DNA of 64,000 nt from VRUE01 sp963732225 (GTDB lineage: Bacteria; Actinomycetota; Thermoleophilia; Solirubrobacterales; 70-9): assembly GCA_963732225.1 (NCBI GenBank), contig CAVSYR010000001.1, positions 62,001-126,000 on the forward strand. The letters run 5' to 3'. The notes beneath the pieces are model-generated. The model made no database searches, was not told where the DNA came from, and worked only from the letters and a program-made list of their open reading frames with translations. A program made the position numbers and the translations under genes. Positions 54,117 to 64,000 of this stretch are shown piece after piece (the stretch's first letter is position 1; every line of letters starts with the position of its first letter).

Positions 54117-54680
54117 ATGGCAAGACGCTCTCTGAAGCCACAGCTGAATCAGATCCGCGCCTGGGTGCGGCAAGGCCGCACCGACGCCTGGATCGCCCAC
54201 CAGCTTGAAGTCAGCACCTCCGAGCTGCGCGAGTTCCGCAAACAGCACGGCTTCACGCCCGACGAGGAGGACGCGAGCTCCGGCGAAGTCGATCTGCGCG
54301 ACGAGATCGAGGCCGAGATCGAGGCCGCTACCGCCGAGGAGGCGGAGGCCGAGGAGGACGAGGAGCCCGACTCCGACGAGGAGGACGAGGACAAGAAACC
54401 ATCTTCAGGCGACGGCGAGCGGCCCAAACGGCGCCGGCGCCGGGGGCGCCGTGGCGGTCGCGGACGACGCAAAGACCTCGAGGCGAGCTTCGACCACGGC
54501 GAGACCGATGGCTACGGCCTCTGGCTCGACCCCTCGGTCAAGGACAACCCCGTGTACGCCGAGCATTGGGCCGGCAAACGCGAGGTGACGGTGCGCATCG
54601 ACGCGGACCAGATCGTGATTCGTCGCGCCGGCTCTCCTGAGCCTGAGTCTGAGTCCGACGACTCAGACTCAGACGAGTAG
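54117..54680 (+). CDS. Helix-turn-helix protein with acidic and basic low-complexity blocks
   Basis: 187 residues. Residues 1-45 (QLNQIRAWVRQGRTDAWIAHQLEVSTSELREFRKQHGF) form a resolvase-like helix-turn-helix. Then come a strongly acidic block (about 50-96), a basic RGG-like block KRRRRRGRRGGRGRR (about 103-117), a compact beta-strand domain (GLWLDPSVKDNPVYAEHWAGKREVTVRIDADQIVIRR) and an acidic tail. This mix of DNA-binding and charged regions suggests a nucleoid or RNA-associated protein. Function not known. Confidence 0.7.
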   Translation: MARRSLKPQLNQIRAWVRQGRTDAWIAHQLEVSTSELREFRKQHGFTPDEEDASSGEVDLRDEIEAEIEAATAEEAEAEEDEEPDSDEEDEDKKPSSGDGERPKRRRRRGRRGGRGRRKDLEASFDHGETDGYGLWLDPSVKDNPVYAEHWAGKREVTVRIDADQIVIRRAGSPEPESESDDSDSDE

Positions 54681-54695
54681 CCAAGCCCGGCCGGC

Positions 54696-57074
54696 TCAGC
54701 CCGGTATTGGGGTATTCGGGACCTGGCGCAGCGGCGCATTGGCGGGGCCGCAACCAGAAGCGTCGAGCTTGCCGTCGATCCTCCAGATCGTGGTGGGGCC
54801 ATCGTGCTTGATTGGAGTTGCCGCGGGGTCGTGGCGTAGCCAGGTGGCCTCTGGTGAGGGGATTGGGTCGCCGGTGTGGATGAAGTTGAGGAAGGGGGTC
54901 GTGACCAGGTAGTCGAGGTCGGCGGCGTTGACGGCGGTGCGGAAGGCGGCGCAGGTGGGGATCGCGTTGTAGGCGCCGTGGGGGCCCTTTTCGCCGAGGT
55001 AGATGACGTGATTGGAGAGGTCGGTGCCGTAGAAGCCGTAGCTGAGGAAGCCGGCAGTGGTGCCGGCGAGGCCGATGCGGGCGTGGCTCTTGTCGCGGGC
55101 CCACTGGTAGGCGCTGTCGAGCTGGAGGCCGGGGACTTCTGAGGTGGCATCGAAGCGGTCCTCAAGGTAGTGGTGCTGGAGGGGGTAGCCGAGGGCGAGC
55201 ACGAGTAGGGCGAGGGCGGCGAAGCCGCTGAGGACGAGGGACAGACGTCTCCGGTCCGCAGCTGGCCGGAAGTAGAGCCAGATCAGGGCAGCAGGGATGA
55301 CCACGAAGACGATGGCGAGTGGGATGCCGAAGGTTCGGGCGGGGTCGCGGAGGGCGGCGTCGGAGCGGTCGGTAACTACGAGGACTAGGAGCAGGGCTCC
55401 GAGGAGGGTCCATTGGCGCCAGCCGTCGAGGCGGCGGATGGCGAGTGGCAGCAGGACGACGCCGAGCAGAAGTGGCGGGATGACGTAGCGGATGTTGATG
55501 CTGAAACCAACCGGGGCCCCGTCTATGCCGGCGGCGCTGAGCGGGGTGAAGACGTAGGCGAGCATGCCGAAGAGCGCCACGCCGCCGGCCCAGCGGACGA
55601 TCTTGTCGTGGCCGCGGAGCAGAGCCAGCAAGCCGCCCGCAACAGCGGCGAGGATCACCAGCGGCCAGAGCGAGCCGAACGCCTGGTGCAGGCCCGGCTC
55701 GAAGTAGTGGCGCCAGATGCCGGTGTCGGTTGCGTAGTGGACGATGTTGAAGTTGGGTCGGCCTTCCTGCAGCCGCTCAGGGTGCGGTAGCGAGATCGGG
55801 CCAATCCTCGTCGCCTGCGGCAGTGGGTTGCCGGCGATGATCAGGTTGCGCAGGTACCAGTAGCCGCCGCCAAGCAACGCCGGGACAAACCACCAGCCGA
55901 AGGCCTTCAAACGGCGGCCGCTGGGGGCCAGGGCGATTACTGCGAAGGTCAGGGCGGCGGCCATGGCTACGGCGGTTGACTTCGTTCCCACGGCGAGGCC
56001 GGTGGCAAGACCAGCGGCGGCGATCGGCCAGGCGAAGGCGTCCGGGCCGGTGGGTCCTGTCACCGCAGGGGACCCAGGCGCCAACACCCGCGGGTCGGCG
56101 CCCGGGTCCTGTCCCGGGGCAGGGGGGCCTGCGGGCAGTCCACGGGCTGTCCTCGACCCCCCTGCCCCGCGCCACCCGCGCGAGACACGCATTCCGTTGA
56201 CGAGGATGGCGACGGCGGCAAGCAAAAGCGCCGCTGCCACGAGGTCATTCTTGGCAGCTCCAGGCTCGCGAACCACCAGCGTGTGGCACTCGAGGACGAT
56301 GGCGGCGGCTACGACGGTGAGGTGGCCGCGTCCGTAAGGGCGACCGATGCACCATGCAGCTAGAAAGCTCAGCGCCAAGAAGCCGAAGTTCAGGAACAAC
56401 GAAAGCGTGTCCCGGTGGGTCAGCAGGATCCCGGTGGCGTGCAGAAGCTCCGAGTTCTGCGGGTAGAACCAGTTGGTGAAGACGGTCTCCGTGTAATGGA
56501 GGCCCGTTACGGAGTGGCTTTGGACCATGTCCGTTGCGTAAGGCATGTGGTACCAGAGCGAGTCGAAGTTGAAGATGCCCCGGTCCAGCGCGTCCTTGGT
56601 CGTCAGGCCCCAGTGGGCAAATACGAGGGCGACCACGCCGGCAGTGACAACCCAAGGCAGCCAGGACGGCCCACCCGCGGGTGGTGCGGGGGGAGGGGGG
56701 TCGAGGACAGCCCGTGGACTGCCCGCAGTGCCCCCCTCCCCCCGCGACAGGACCCGCGGCCGGGCGGCTTGCGGCTCCCCCTCGGGGGCGGGCCCCCCTA
56801 CGGCGCCACCCCCCGGCAGGAGCGTCTTTGCCAAGACTGCCTGCAGGGCAGAAGCACCGACGAAGATCCAGGCGTAGAAGAGGCCGAAGGTGCCGAGGAT
56901 CTCTCCTAGCCAGATCAGCAGCGCAATCGCCGTGACGCTCTCGACCAGGCGTGCCGGTGCGCCCTTCCAGGCGGGCATCAGCCGCTGGCGGAGCCTGTAC
57001 GCCGTGAACCCGATCGAGACCCCGACAATCACCAGCGCCAAGGCACTCACTACATAAGACCCAGCGCTAACCAC
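54696..57074 (-). CDS. Large polytopic membrane protein (GT-C-like), with two in-frame repeat insertions
   Basis: 792 residues with about a dozen hydrophobic segments. The periplasmic loop FNFDSLWYHMPYATDMVQ with an acidic residue after the first helices resembles ArnT/PMT-type GT-C glycosyltransferases; the C-terminal 130 residues are soluble (HARIGLAGTTAGFLSYGFYGTDLSNHVIYLG). Residues about 90-140 and 295-345 are Gly/Pro/Arg-rich loops encoded by two inverted copies of one DNA repeat. No glycan cluster surrounds it. The substrate is unknown, and GT-C assignment is an inference from topology. Confidence 0.75.
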   Translation of the reverse strand: MVSAGSYVVSALALVIVGVSIGFTAYRLRQRLMPAWKGAPARLVESVTAIALLIWLGEILGTFGLFYAWIFVGASALQAVLAKTLLPGGGAVGGPAPEGEPQAARPRVLSRGEGGTAGSPRAVLDPPPPAPPAGGPSWLPWVVTAGVVALVFAHWGLTTKDALDRGIFNFDSLWYHMPYATDMVQSHSVTGLHYTETVFTNWFYPQNSELLHATGILLTHRDTLSLFLNFGFLALSFLAAWCIGRPYGRGHLTVVAAAIVLECHTLVVREPGAAKNDLVAAALLLAAVAILVNGMRVSRGWRGAGGSRTARGLPAGPPAPGQDPGADPRVLAPGSPAVTGPTGPDAFAWPIAAAGLATGLAVGTKSTAVAMAAALTFAVIALAPSGRRLKAFGWWFVPALLGGGYWYLRNLIIAGNPLPQATRIGPISLPHPERLQEGRPNFNIVHYATDTGIWRHYFEPGLHQAFGSLWPLVILAAVAGGLLALLRGHDKIVRWAGGVALFGMLAYVFTPLSAAGIDGAPVGFSINIRYVIPPLLLGVVLLPLAIRRLDGWRQWTLLGALLLVLVVTDRSDAALRDPARTFGIPLAIVFVVIPAALIWLYFRPAADRRRLSLVLSGFAALALLVLALGYPLQHHYLEDRFDATSEVPGLQLDSAYQWARDKSHARIGLAGTTAGFLSYGFYGTDLSNHVIYLGEKGPHGAYNAIPTCAAFRTAVNAADLDYLVTTPFLNFIHTGDPIPSPEATWLRHDPAATPIKHDGPTTIWRIDGKLDASGCGPANAPLRQVPNTPIPG
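56130..56163 (+). repeat. Intragenic repeat copy A
   Basis: 34 bases identical, in inverted orientation, to 56694-56727. Similarity continues into the flanks (CCTGTC and G/C runs) for roughly 75 bases. It lies inside the membrane-protein gene (about residues 304-315) without breaking the frame. Confidence 0.8.
56694..56727 (-). repeat. Intragenic repeat copy B
   Basis: The inverted partner of 56130-56163, 34 of 34 bases. It encodes part of a Gly/Pro/Arg loop (about residues 116-127) in a different reading frame from copy A, which is expected if a mobile or REP-like unit was inserted twice. Confidence 0.8.
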
Positions 57075-57158
57075 AGGCCCTCCAGGCTCCGGTGCGCTTT
57101 ATCCCCTCATGGGAGGGCAAAGGCGCACCGGAAGCGGCTGGCATGCGCCTGGGCGGCG

Positions 57159-57539
57159 CTAGAGGCCGCGTACGACTATCGGCGTCTCTTCCGGCGCGAC
57201 CATTCCCTGGGCGCGCGCCCTGGCGTCGAGCGTGATCGGGTCGTCGGCGTGCTGGATGCGCCAGTGCAGGCGGGTGTTTTCGTGCTGGGCTTCGTGCAGC
57301 TGAACCCGTGCCGCGGTCGTCGTCGTGTAAGTCTTGACGAAGTCGATCACCGGGTTGAGATAGGAGTAGAGGACGGCGAAGAGGACCAGGGTGAGGGCGA
57401 CGCGGCCGACGCGATCCCAGTGGATCCGGCTGGCGCCGCGGCGCGCTGCCGGTTTGCGCCGGGCGGCCGGCTTGCGCGCCGATGGGCGGCGTTTGGCAGT
57501 GGCGGAGGTGCGTTTCCTCGCCTGAGCGCGTGCTGCCAT
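57159..57539 (-). CDS. Septum formation initiator (FtsB/DivIC-like)
   Basis: 126 residues. A very basic Ala/Lys/Arg-rich cytosolic tail (1-38) precedes one membrane helix (about 47-62) and a coiled coil (AARVQLHEAQHENTRLHWRIQHADDPITLDARARAQGMVAPEETPIVVR) with the typical ending of FtsB/DivIC. It would take part in the divisome outside the membrane. It lies downstream of enolase, the conserved eno-ftsB order of many actinobacteria. Confidence 0.88.
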   Translation of the reverse strand: MAARAQARKRTSATAKRRPSARKPAARRKPAARRGASRIHWDRVGRVALTLVLFAVLYSYLNPVIDFVKTYTTTTAARVQLHEAQHENTRLHWRIQHADDPITLDARARAQGMVAPEETPIVVRGL

Positions 57540-57575
57540 GCCCGGTCCTACGCGGCCGGGCCCCGCTTTCCTGCA

Positions 57576-58871
57576 CTAGGCGGACCGTTGGTGGAACGCC
57601 TGCAAGCCGGGGAAGCGCGCCGCAGAGCCAAGTTCCTCCTCGATTCGCAGCAATCGGTTGTACTTGGCGACGCGATCTGAGCGCGAGGGCGCCCCGGTCT
57701 TGATCTGACCCGCCCCGGTGGCGACGGCGAGATCGGCGATCGTCGTGTCCTCGGTCTCGCCGGAGCGATGCGAGATCACGGCCGTGTAGCCGGCCTCGGC
57801 AGCCATCCGGATCGCCGCCAGGGTCTCGCTGAGGGTGCCGATCTGGTTGACCTTGACCAGGATCGAGTTGCCGACCCCAAGCTCTATTCCGCGCTTGAGG
57901 CGTTCGGGATTGGTGACGAAGAGATCGTCGCCGACGAGCTGCACCTTCTCCCCCAGCTTCTCGGTGAGCAGCTTCCAGCCATCCCAGTCCTCCTCGTCCA
58001 TGCCGTCCTCGATCGAGAGGATCGGGTAGCGCGAGCAGGCGTCCTCCCAGTAGCCGGCCATCTCCGCCGGCGAGAGCGAGCGACCCTCGTGCTCGAGCAC
58101 GTAGGCGCCGCCCTCGAAGACCTCGCTGGTCGCCGGGTCGAGAGCGATGAAGACGTCCTTGCCGGGCTCGTAGCCCGCTGCCTCGACTCCGGCCAGAACG
58201 GCCTGCAGCGCCGCCTCGTTGGACTCCAGATTGGGCGCGAAGCCACCCTCGTCGCCGACCGCGGTCGCGTGACCGGCGGCGGCGAGGCTCTTCTTCAGCG
58301 CGTGGAAGACCTCGGTGCCGACGCGCAGGCACTCGGAAAAGCTGGCGGCACCGGCAGGTACCACCATGAACTCCTGAAAGTCGACCGAGTTGTCGGCGTG
58401 GGCACCGCCGTTGAGCACGTTCATCATCGGCACCGGCAGCAAGTTCGGCTCGCCACCGCCGTAGAGCTTGGCCAGGTAGCGGAAGAGCGGTTCGCCGGCC
58501 AGCATCGCCGCCGCCTTGGCCGCGGCCAAGGAGACGCCGAGAATCGCGTTGGCGCCGAGGCGGCCCTTGTTGGGGGTGCCGTCGAGCTCGATCATCTTGG
58601 CGTCGAGCGCAGCTTGGTCGTCGGCATCGACGCCCCGCATCGCCGTAGCGATCTCCCCATTGACGTTGGCCACCGCCGCCGAGACGCCCTTGCCGGCCCA
58701 GGCATTGCCGCCGTCGCGCAACTCGACCGCCTCGAACTCGCCGGTGGAGGCACCCGAAGGCACCGCAGCGAGGCCGCGGGCGCCGGACTCGAGCATGACT
58801 TCGACCTCGACGGTCGGGTTGCCCCTCGAGTCGAGGATCTGGCGGGCGTGGATCGATGCGATGCCGCTCAC
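57576..58871 (-). CDS. eno: Enolase (phosphopyruvate hydratase)
   Basis: 431 residues, the usual length. SIHARQILDSRGNPTVEVEV is the standard start. GASTGEFEAVELRDGG, the metal site in LSIEDGMDEEDWDGW, GDDLFVTNPERLKRGIELGVGNSILVKVNQIGTLSE and SHRSGETED all match enolase, including the catalytic Lys and the histidine loop. It converts 2-phosphoglycerate to phosphoenolpyruvate. The gene precedes ftsB-like and follows the foldase, all on the minus strand. Confidence 0.98.
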   Translation of the reverse strand: MSGIASIHARQILDSRGNPTVEVEVMLESGARGLAAVPSGASTGEFEAVELRDGGNAWAGKGVSAAVANVNGEIATAMRGVDADDQAALDAKMIELDGTPNKGRLGANAILGVSLAAAKAAAMLAGEPLFRYLAKLYGGGEPNLLPVPMMNVLNGGAHADNSVDFQEFMVVPAGAASFSECLRVGTEVFHALKKSLAAAGHATAVGDEGGFAPNLESNEAALQAVLAGVEAAGYEPGKDVFIALDPATSEVFEGGAYVLEHEGRSLSPAEMAGYWEDACSRYPILSIEDGMDEEDWDGWKLLTEKLGEKVQLVGDDLFVTNPERLKRGIELGVGNSILVKVNQIGTLSETLAAIRMAAEAGYTAVISHRSGETEDTTIADLAVATGAGQIKTGAPSRSDRVAKYNRLLRIEEELGSAARFPGLQAFHQRSA

Positions 58872-58922
58872 GGAGCGCGCATCCTATTCAGTCAGGCGGC
58901 AGAGGCGCCCGTGGGCGATCTC

Positions 58923-60254
58923 TTATTCGCCGGTAGCGCCAGGGGTGGCGCCGGGCACAATCCCGCCCGGAATTTCGCCTTCTGGTGCTGCGCCTTCTTC
59001 GAGCCCTGCCGGCCGCGGCCGCTGCGCGAGCTTCTGCCCTTCGCGGTTGAGCGGGCTGACCGTTCCCGGCTGGGCCGGTTTGATCGAGGTGATCGGCGCC
59101 GGACAGGCTTCCGGCGCTTTTTTCGGGTTCGCTTCGAAGCAGGCTTCATCAGCTTCGGCCGGGCGTCCGGTGCCCTTGTAGTTGGCGCAGCGGGCAATCA
59201 CGTAACCCGAGGCGCAGAAGGTGCGGGACTGCCACCTGGCTCCGTAGTTGCGGACGAAGGCGGCGAAGGTCTGCTGTTTGGCCTGTTCGGCCAGCTGGGC
59301 GCTGATCTGCGTCTTGGCTTCGTCGAACGACTGGACTTTCTCCGGAGTGATCTTCATCACCTCGAAGACGGTGTAGGTCTTGCCTTCCGGCAGCGGCCCT
59401 TCCAGTTCGCCCTGCCCGGCGGCGAAGACAGCGCCTTCAAGCGGTTCCTGCAGGGTGCCCGAGCCTTCGGTCACGGCCGACTGCAGCCCACCGGTGCTTT
59501 TGGTCGTGTCGGTGGAGTATTTCTTGGCGACCGCTTCCCAGCTTTTGCTCGAGTGGTCTTTTTCAAGCGCGGCCTTGGCCGCTTCGACCTTCGCCTTGTC
59601 CGAGTTCTTGATCACGCGTATATCGCGCGATTCCGGCGTCGTGTACTGGCTCGACTTGGCGGCTTCGTAGTAGTTCTTTTCTTCGCTTTTGCTGGGAATC
59701 GGCGCTTCTTCGGTGACCTGGGTCTGGATCTGTTCGCTGAGCATCTGGATCGTCACCCGCGTGTTGACGTCCGCCTCCGTGAAGTGCGCTTCTTTGAGGA
59801 ATTCTTCGTACTGCTGTTCCGTTTTGAAGGCTTTTTCCTTCAGTTTTTTGAGTTCTTCGGCGATTTCTTTCGGCGTCACCGAGATGCCCATTTCTTCAGC
59901 CTGGCCTTGGATCCAGATCGTGTCGAGCACGTTGCCGAGCGCTTTTTCCTGCTCCGCTTCGTATTTGTCGTCGCCCGGTTTGGGCACGGGCGTGACTTTG
60001 TCTTCGGCGGACGCCTGGACCAGGGCGTGCTGGAACTGCGCTTTGGTCGCCGGGCTGAGACCGTCGGGCGCGTCTTCGACCACCGCGACGTCACCAGAGG
60101 GAACGCTGGGGTGGCCGATTCCCTGGGCGATCGCGAAGATCACGAAGAGCAGGATGAAGAGCGCGGCGAAGCCGAGCAGCGCAAGGCGCTGTAGCCCGAC
60201 CGACTTCCCTCCCTTGGCGCTAGAGCGTGCCACCGATCGGGCAGCATAAATCAA
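58923..60254 (-). CDS. SurA/PrsA-like foldase with parvulin-type PPIase domain
   Basis: 443 residues. One N-terminal membrane anchor (LQRLALLGFAALFILLFVIFAIAQG) is followed by a SurA N-terminal-like helical chaperone region (about 90-185, LDTIWIQGQAEEMGISVTPKEIAEELKKLKE) and a parvulin-like domain (YTTPESRDIRVIKNSDKAKVEAAKAALEKDHSSKSWEAVAKKYSTDTTKSTGGLQSAV). A Pro/Gly-rich tail with a Cys pair ends it. It assists folding of exported proteins, of which this window encodes many. ATG 60254 is used. Confidence 0.88.
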   Translation of the reverse strand: MIYAARSVARSSAKGGKSVGLQRLALLGFAALFILLFVIFAIAQGIGHPSVPSGDVAVVEDAPDGLSPATKAQFQHALVQASAEDKVTPVPKPGDDKYEAEQEKALGNVLDTIWIQGQAEEMGISVTPKEIAEELKKLKEKAFKTEQQYEEFLKEAHFTEADVNTRVTIQMLSEQIQTQVTEEAPIPSKSEEKNYYEAAKSSQYTTPESRDIRVIKNSDKAKVEAAKAALEKDHSSKSWEAVAKKYSTDTTKSTGGLQSAVTEGSGTLQEPLEGAVFAAGQGELEGPLPEGKTYTVFEVMKITPEKVQSFDEAKTQISAQLAEQAKQQTFAAFVRNYGARWQSRTFCASGYVIARCANYKGTGRPAEADEACFEANPKKAPEACPAPITSIKPAQPGTVSPLNREGQKLAQRPRPAGLEEGAAPEGEIPGGIVPGATPGATGE

Positions 60255-60276
60255 ATGCTCCGGGAGGGGGTCGCGC

Positions 60277-63669
<3,393 letters not shown>

Positions 63670-63758
63670 GGCAGGCGAAACGCCCAGACACTGCCGTCCG
63701 GGCGGGTTCGCCGATTCTACGAAGCCGGAGTCGGCGCCTACACTTCCCGCGGGCGCCG

Positions 63759-64000
63759 ATGAAGCTGAGAAGCACACCCGCGGGAGTCATCGTCGAGGAC
63801 TCGGAGCGCGAGCGCTGGGTCTCGCTGCCGGATGTCGATGACGTGCTGGCACTGCTCGCTCGCGGTGCCGCGGGGCGGGCCGAAGTGGCCGAGCGACTCG
63901 CAGCGGTAGCGGGAGATGAGAGCGCTGCCGTTGACCCGGCCACCGCCGGTCTCCCCTTCGCCGTGCGCTCGATGCGCGCCTTCAGCCTCTGGCCCTCGCA
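63759..64000 (+). CDS. Fumarylacetoacetate hydrolase family protein, 5' fragment
   Basis: The first 80 residues, cut by the window end. MKLRSTPAGVIVEDSERERWVSLPDVDDVLALLARG is followed by LPFAVRSMRAFSLWPS, which resembles the PFRPRSxRAF segment at the end of the N-terminal domain of FAH-family hydrolases. They cleave C-C bonds in aromatic breakdown. The catalytic E-x-E-x-K region is outside the window, so the call is tentative. Confidence 0.55.
   Translation, partial: MKLRSTPAGVIVEDSERERWVSLPDVDDVLALLARGAAGRAEVAERLAAVAGDESAAVDPATAGLPFAVRSMRAFSLWPS

Overview
The window is high-GC DNA with many GTG and TTG starts, an initiator tRNA carrying the actinobacterial C1-U72 pair, secreted low-complexity proteins, ECF sigma factors and small redox enzymes. 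This fits Actinomycetota. A Thermoleophilia/Solirubrobacterales-like soil lineage is my best guess, inferred from gene style and not proven. Most of the window is densely packed chromosomal sequence.

Layout. 1-10 kb: aldo/keto reductase fragment, STAS anti-sigma antagonist, ABC-2 exporter pair, SDR + carboxymuconolactone-decarboxylase-like pair, stand-alone 5'-3' exonuclease, cyclase, Baeyer-Villiger monooxygenase, M55 peptidase. 8.8-10.9 kb: a VOC/PPOX/membrane operon behind an unusual leader with a 14-codon ORF and a UUCG hairpin. 10.9-22.3 kb: secreted proteins (repeat/PKD protein, esterase, SGNH hydrolase, small exported proteins), an aldehyde dehydrogenase, two RibD/DHFR-like reductases and a PLP enzyme. 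22.3-30 kb: class II UvrA-like ATPase, AraC regulator + VOC, cytochrome P450, two paralogous exported proteins, a third RibD-like reductase and a MUG glycosylase. 30.1-35.0 kb: a run of four overlapping genes, namely ECF sigma factor, membrane-anchored putative anti-sigma (frameshifted), secreted propeller-like protein and a two-domain TIR/deoxyribosyltransferase-like protein.

35.1-44.5 kb is an accessory, defence-type region. It holds a type II restriction endonuclease with a frameshifted beta-class methyltransferase, a low-density decayed stretch, a phage/ICE-style small protein, a complete type III Mod/Res pair and a VapBC module. It ends at an initiator tRNA-Met gene. Several tRNA 3'-end-like fragments, some followed by terminators, lie at both sides of 37.2-44.4 kb, so I read that stretch as an old tRNA-targeted island with no surviving integrase.

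44.5-64 kb returns to core chromosome: Ppx/GppA, a ThDP enzyme, tRNA-Leu, a sigma factor fused to a zinc-finger and membrane/low-complexity tail, an R2-like ferritin-fold oxidase, an MBL hydrolase, a rhomboid-like protein lacking its catalytic residues, class I aldolase, a secreted nuclease, a large membrane protein carrying two inverted copies of a repeat inside its reading frame, FtsB-like, enolase, a SurA/PrsA-like foldase, Mfd, and the start of a FAH-like gene.

Cross-cutting signals: a shared palindrome of the form TGGCTG-N2-CAGCCA lies just upstream of the monooxygenase and the R2-like oxidase, with a degenerate form upstream of the P450, which suggests one regulator. Two genes are broken by what looks like one extra base each, so sequence error must be excluded before calling them pseudogenes.
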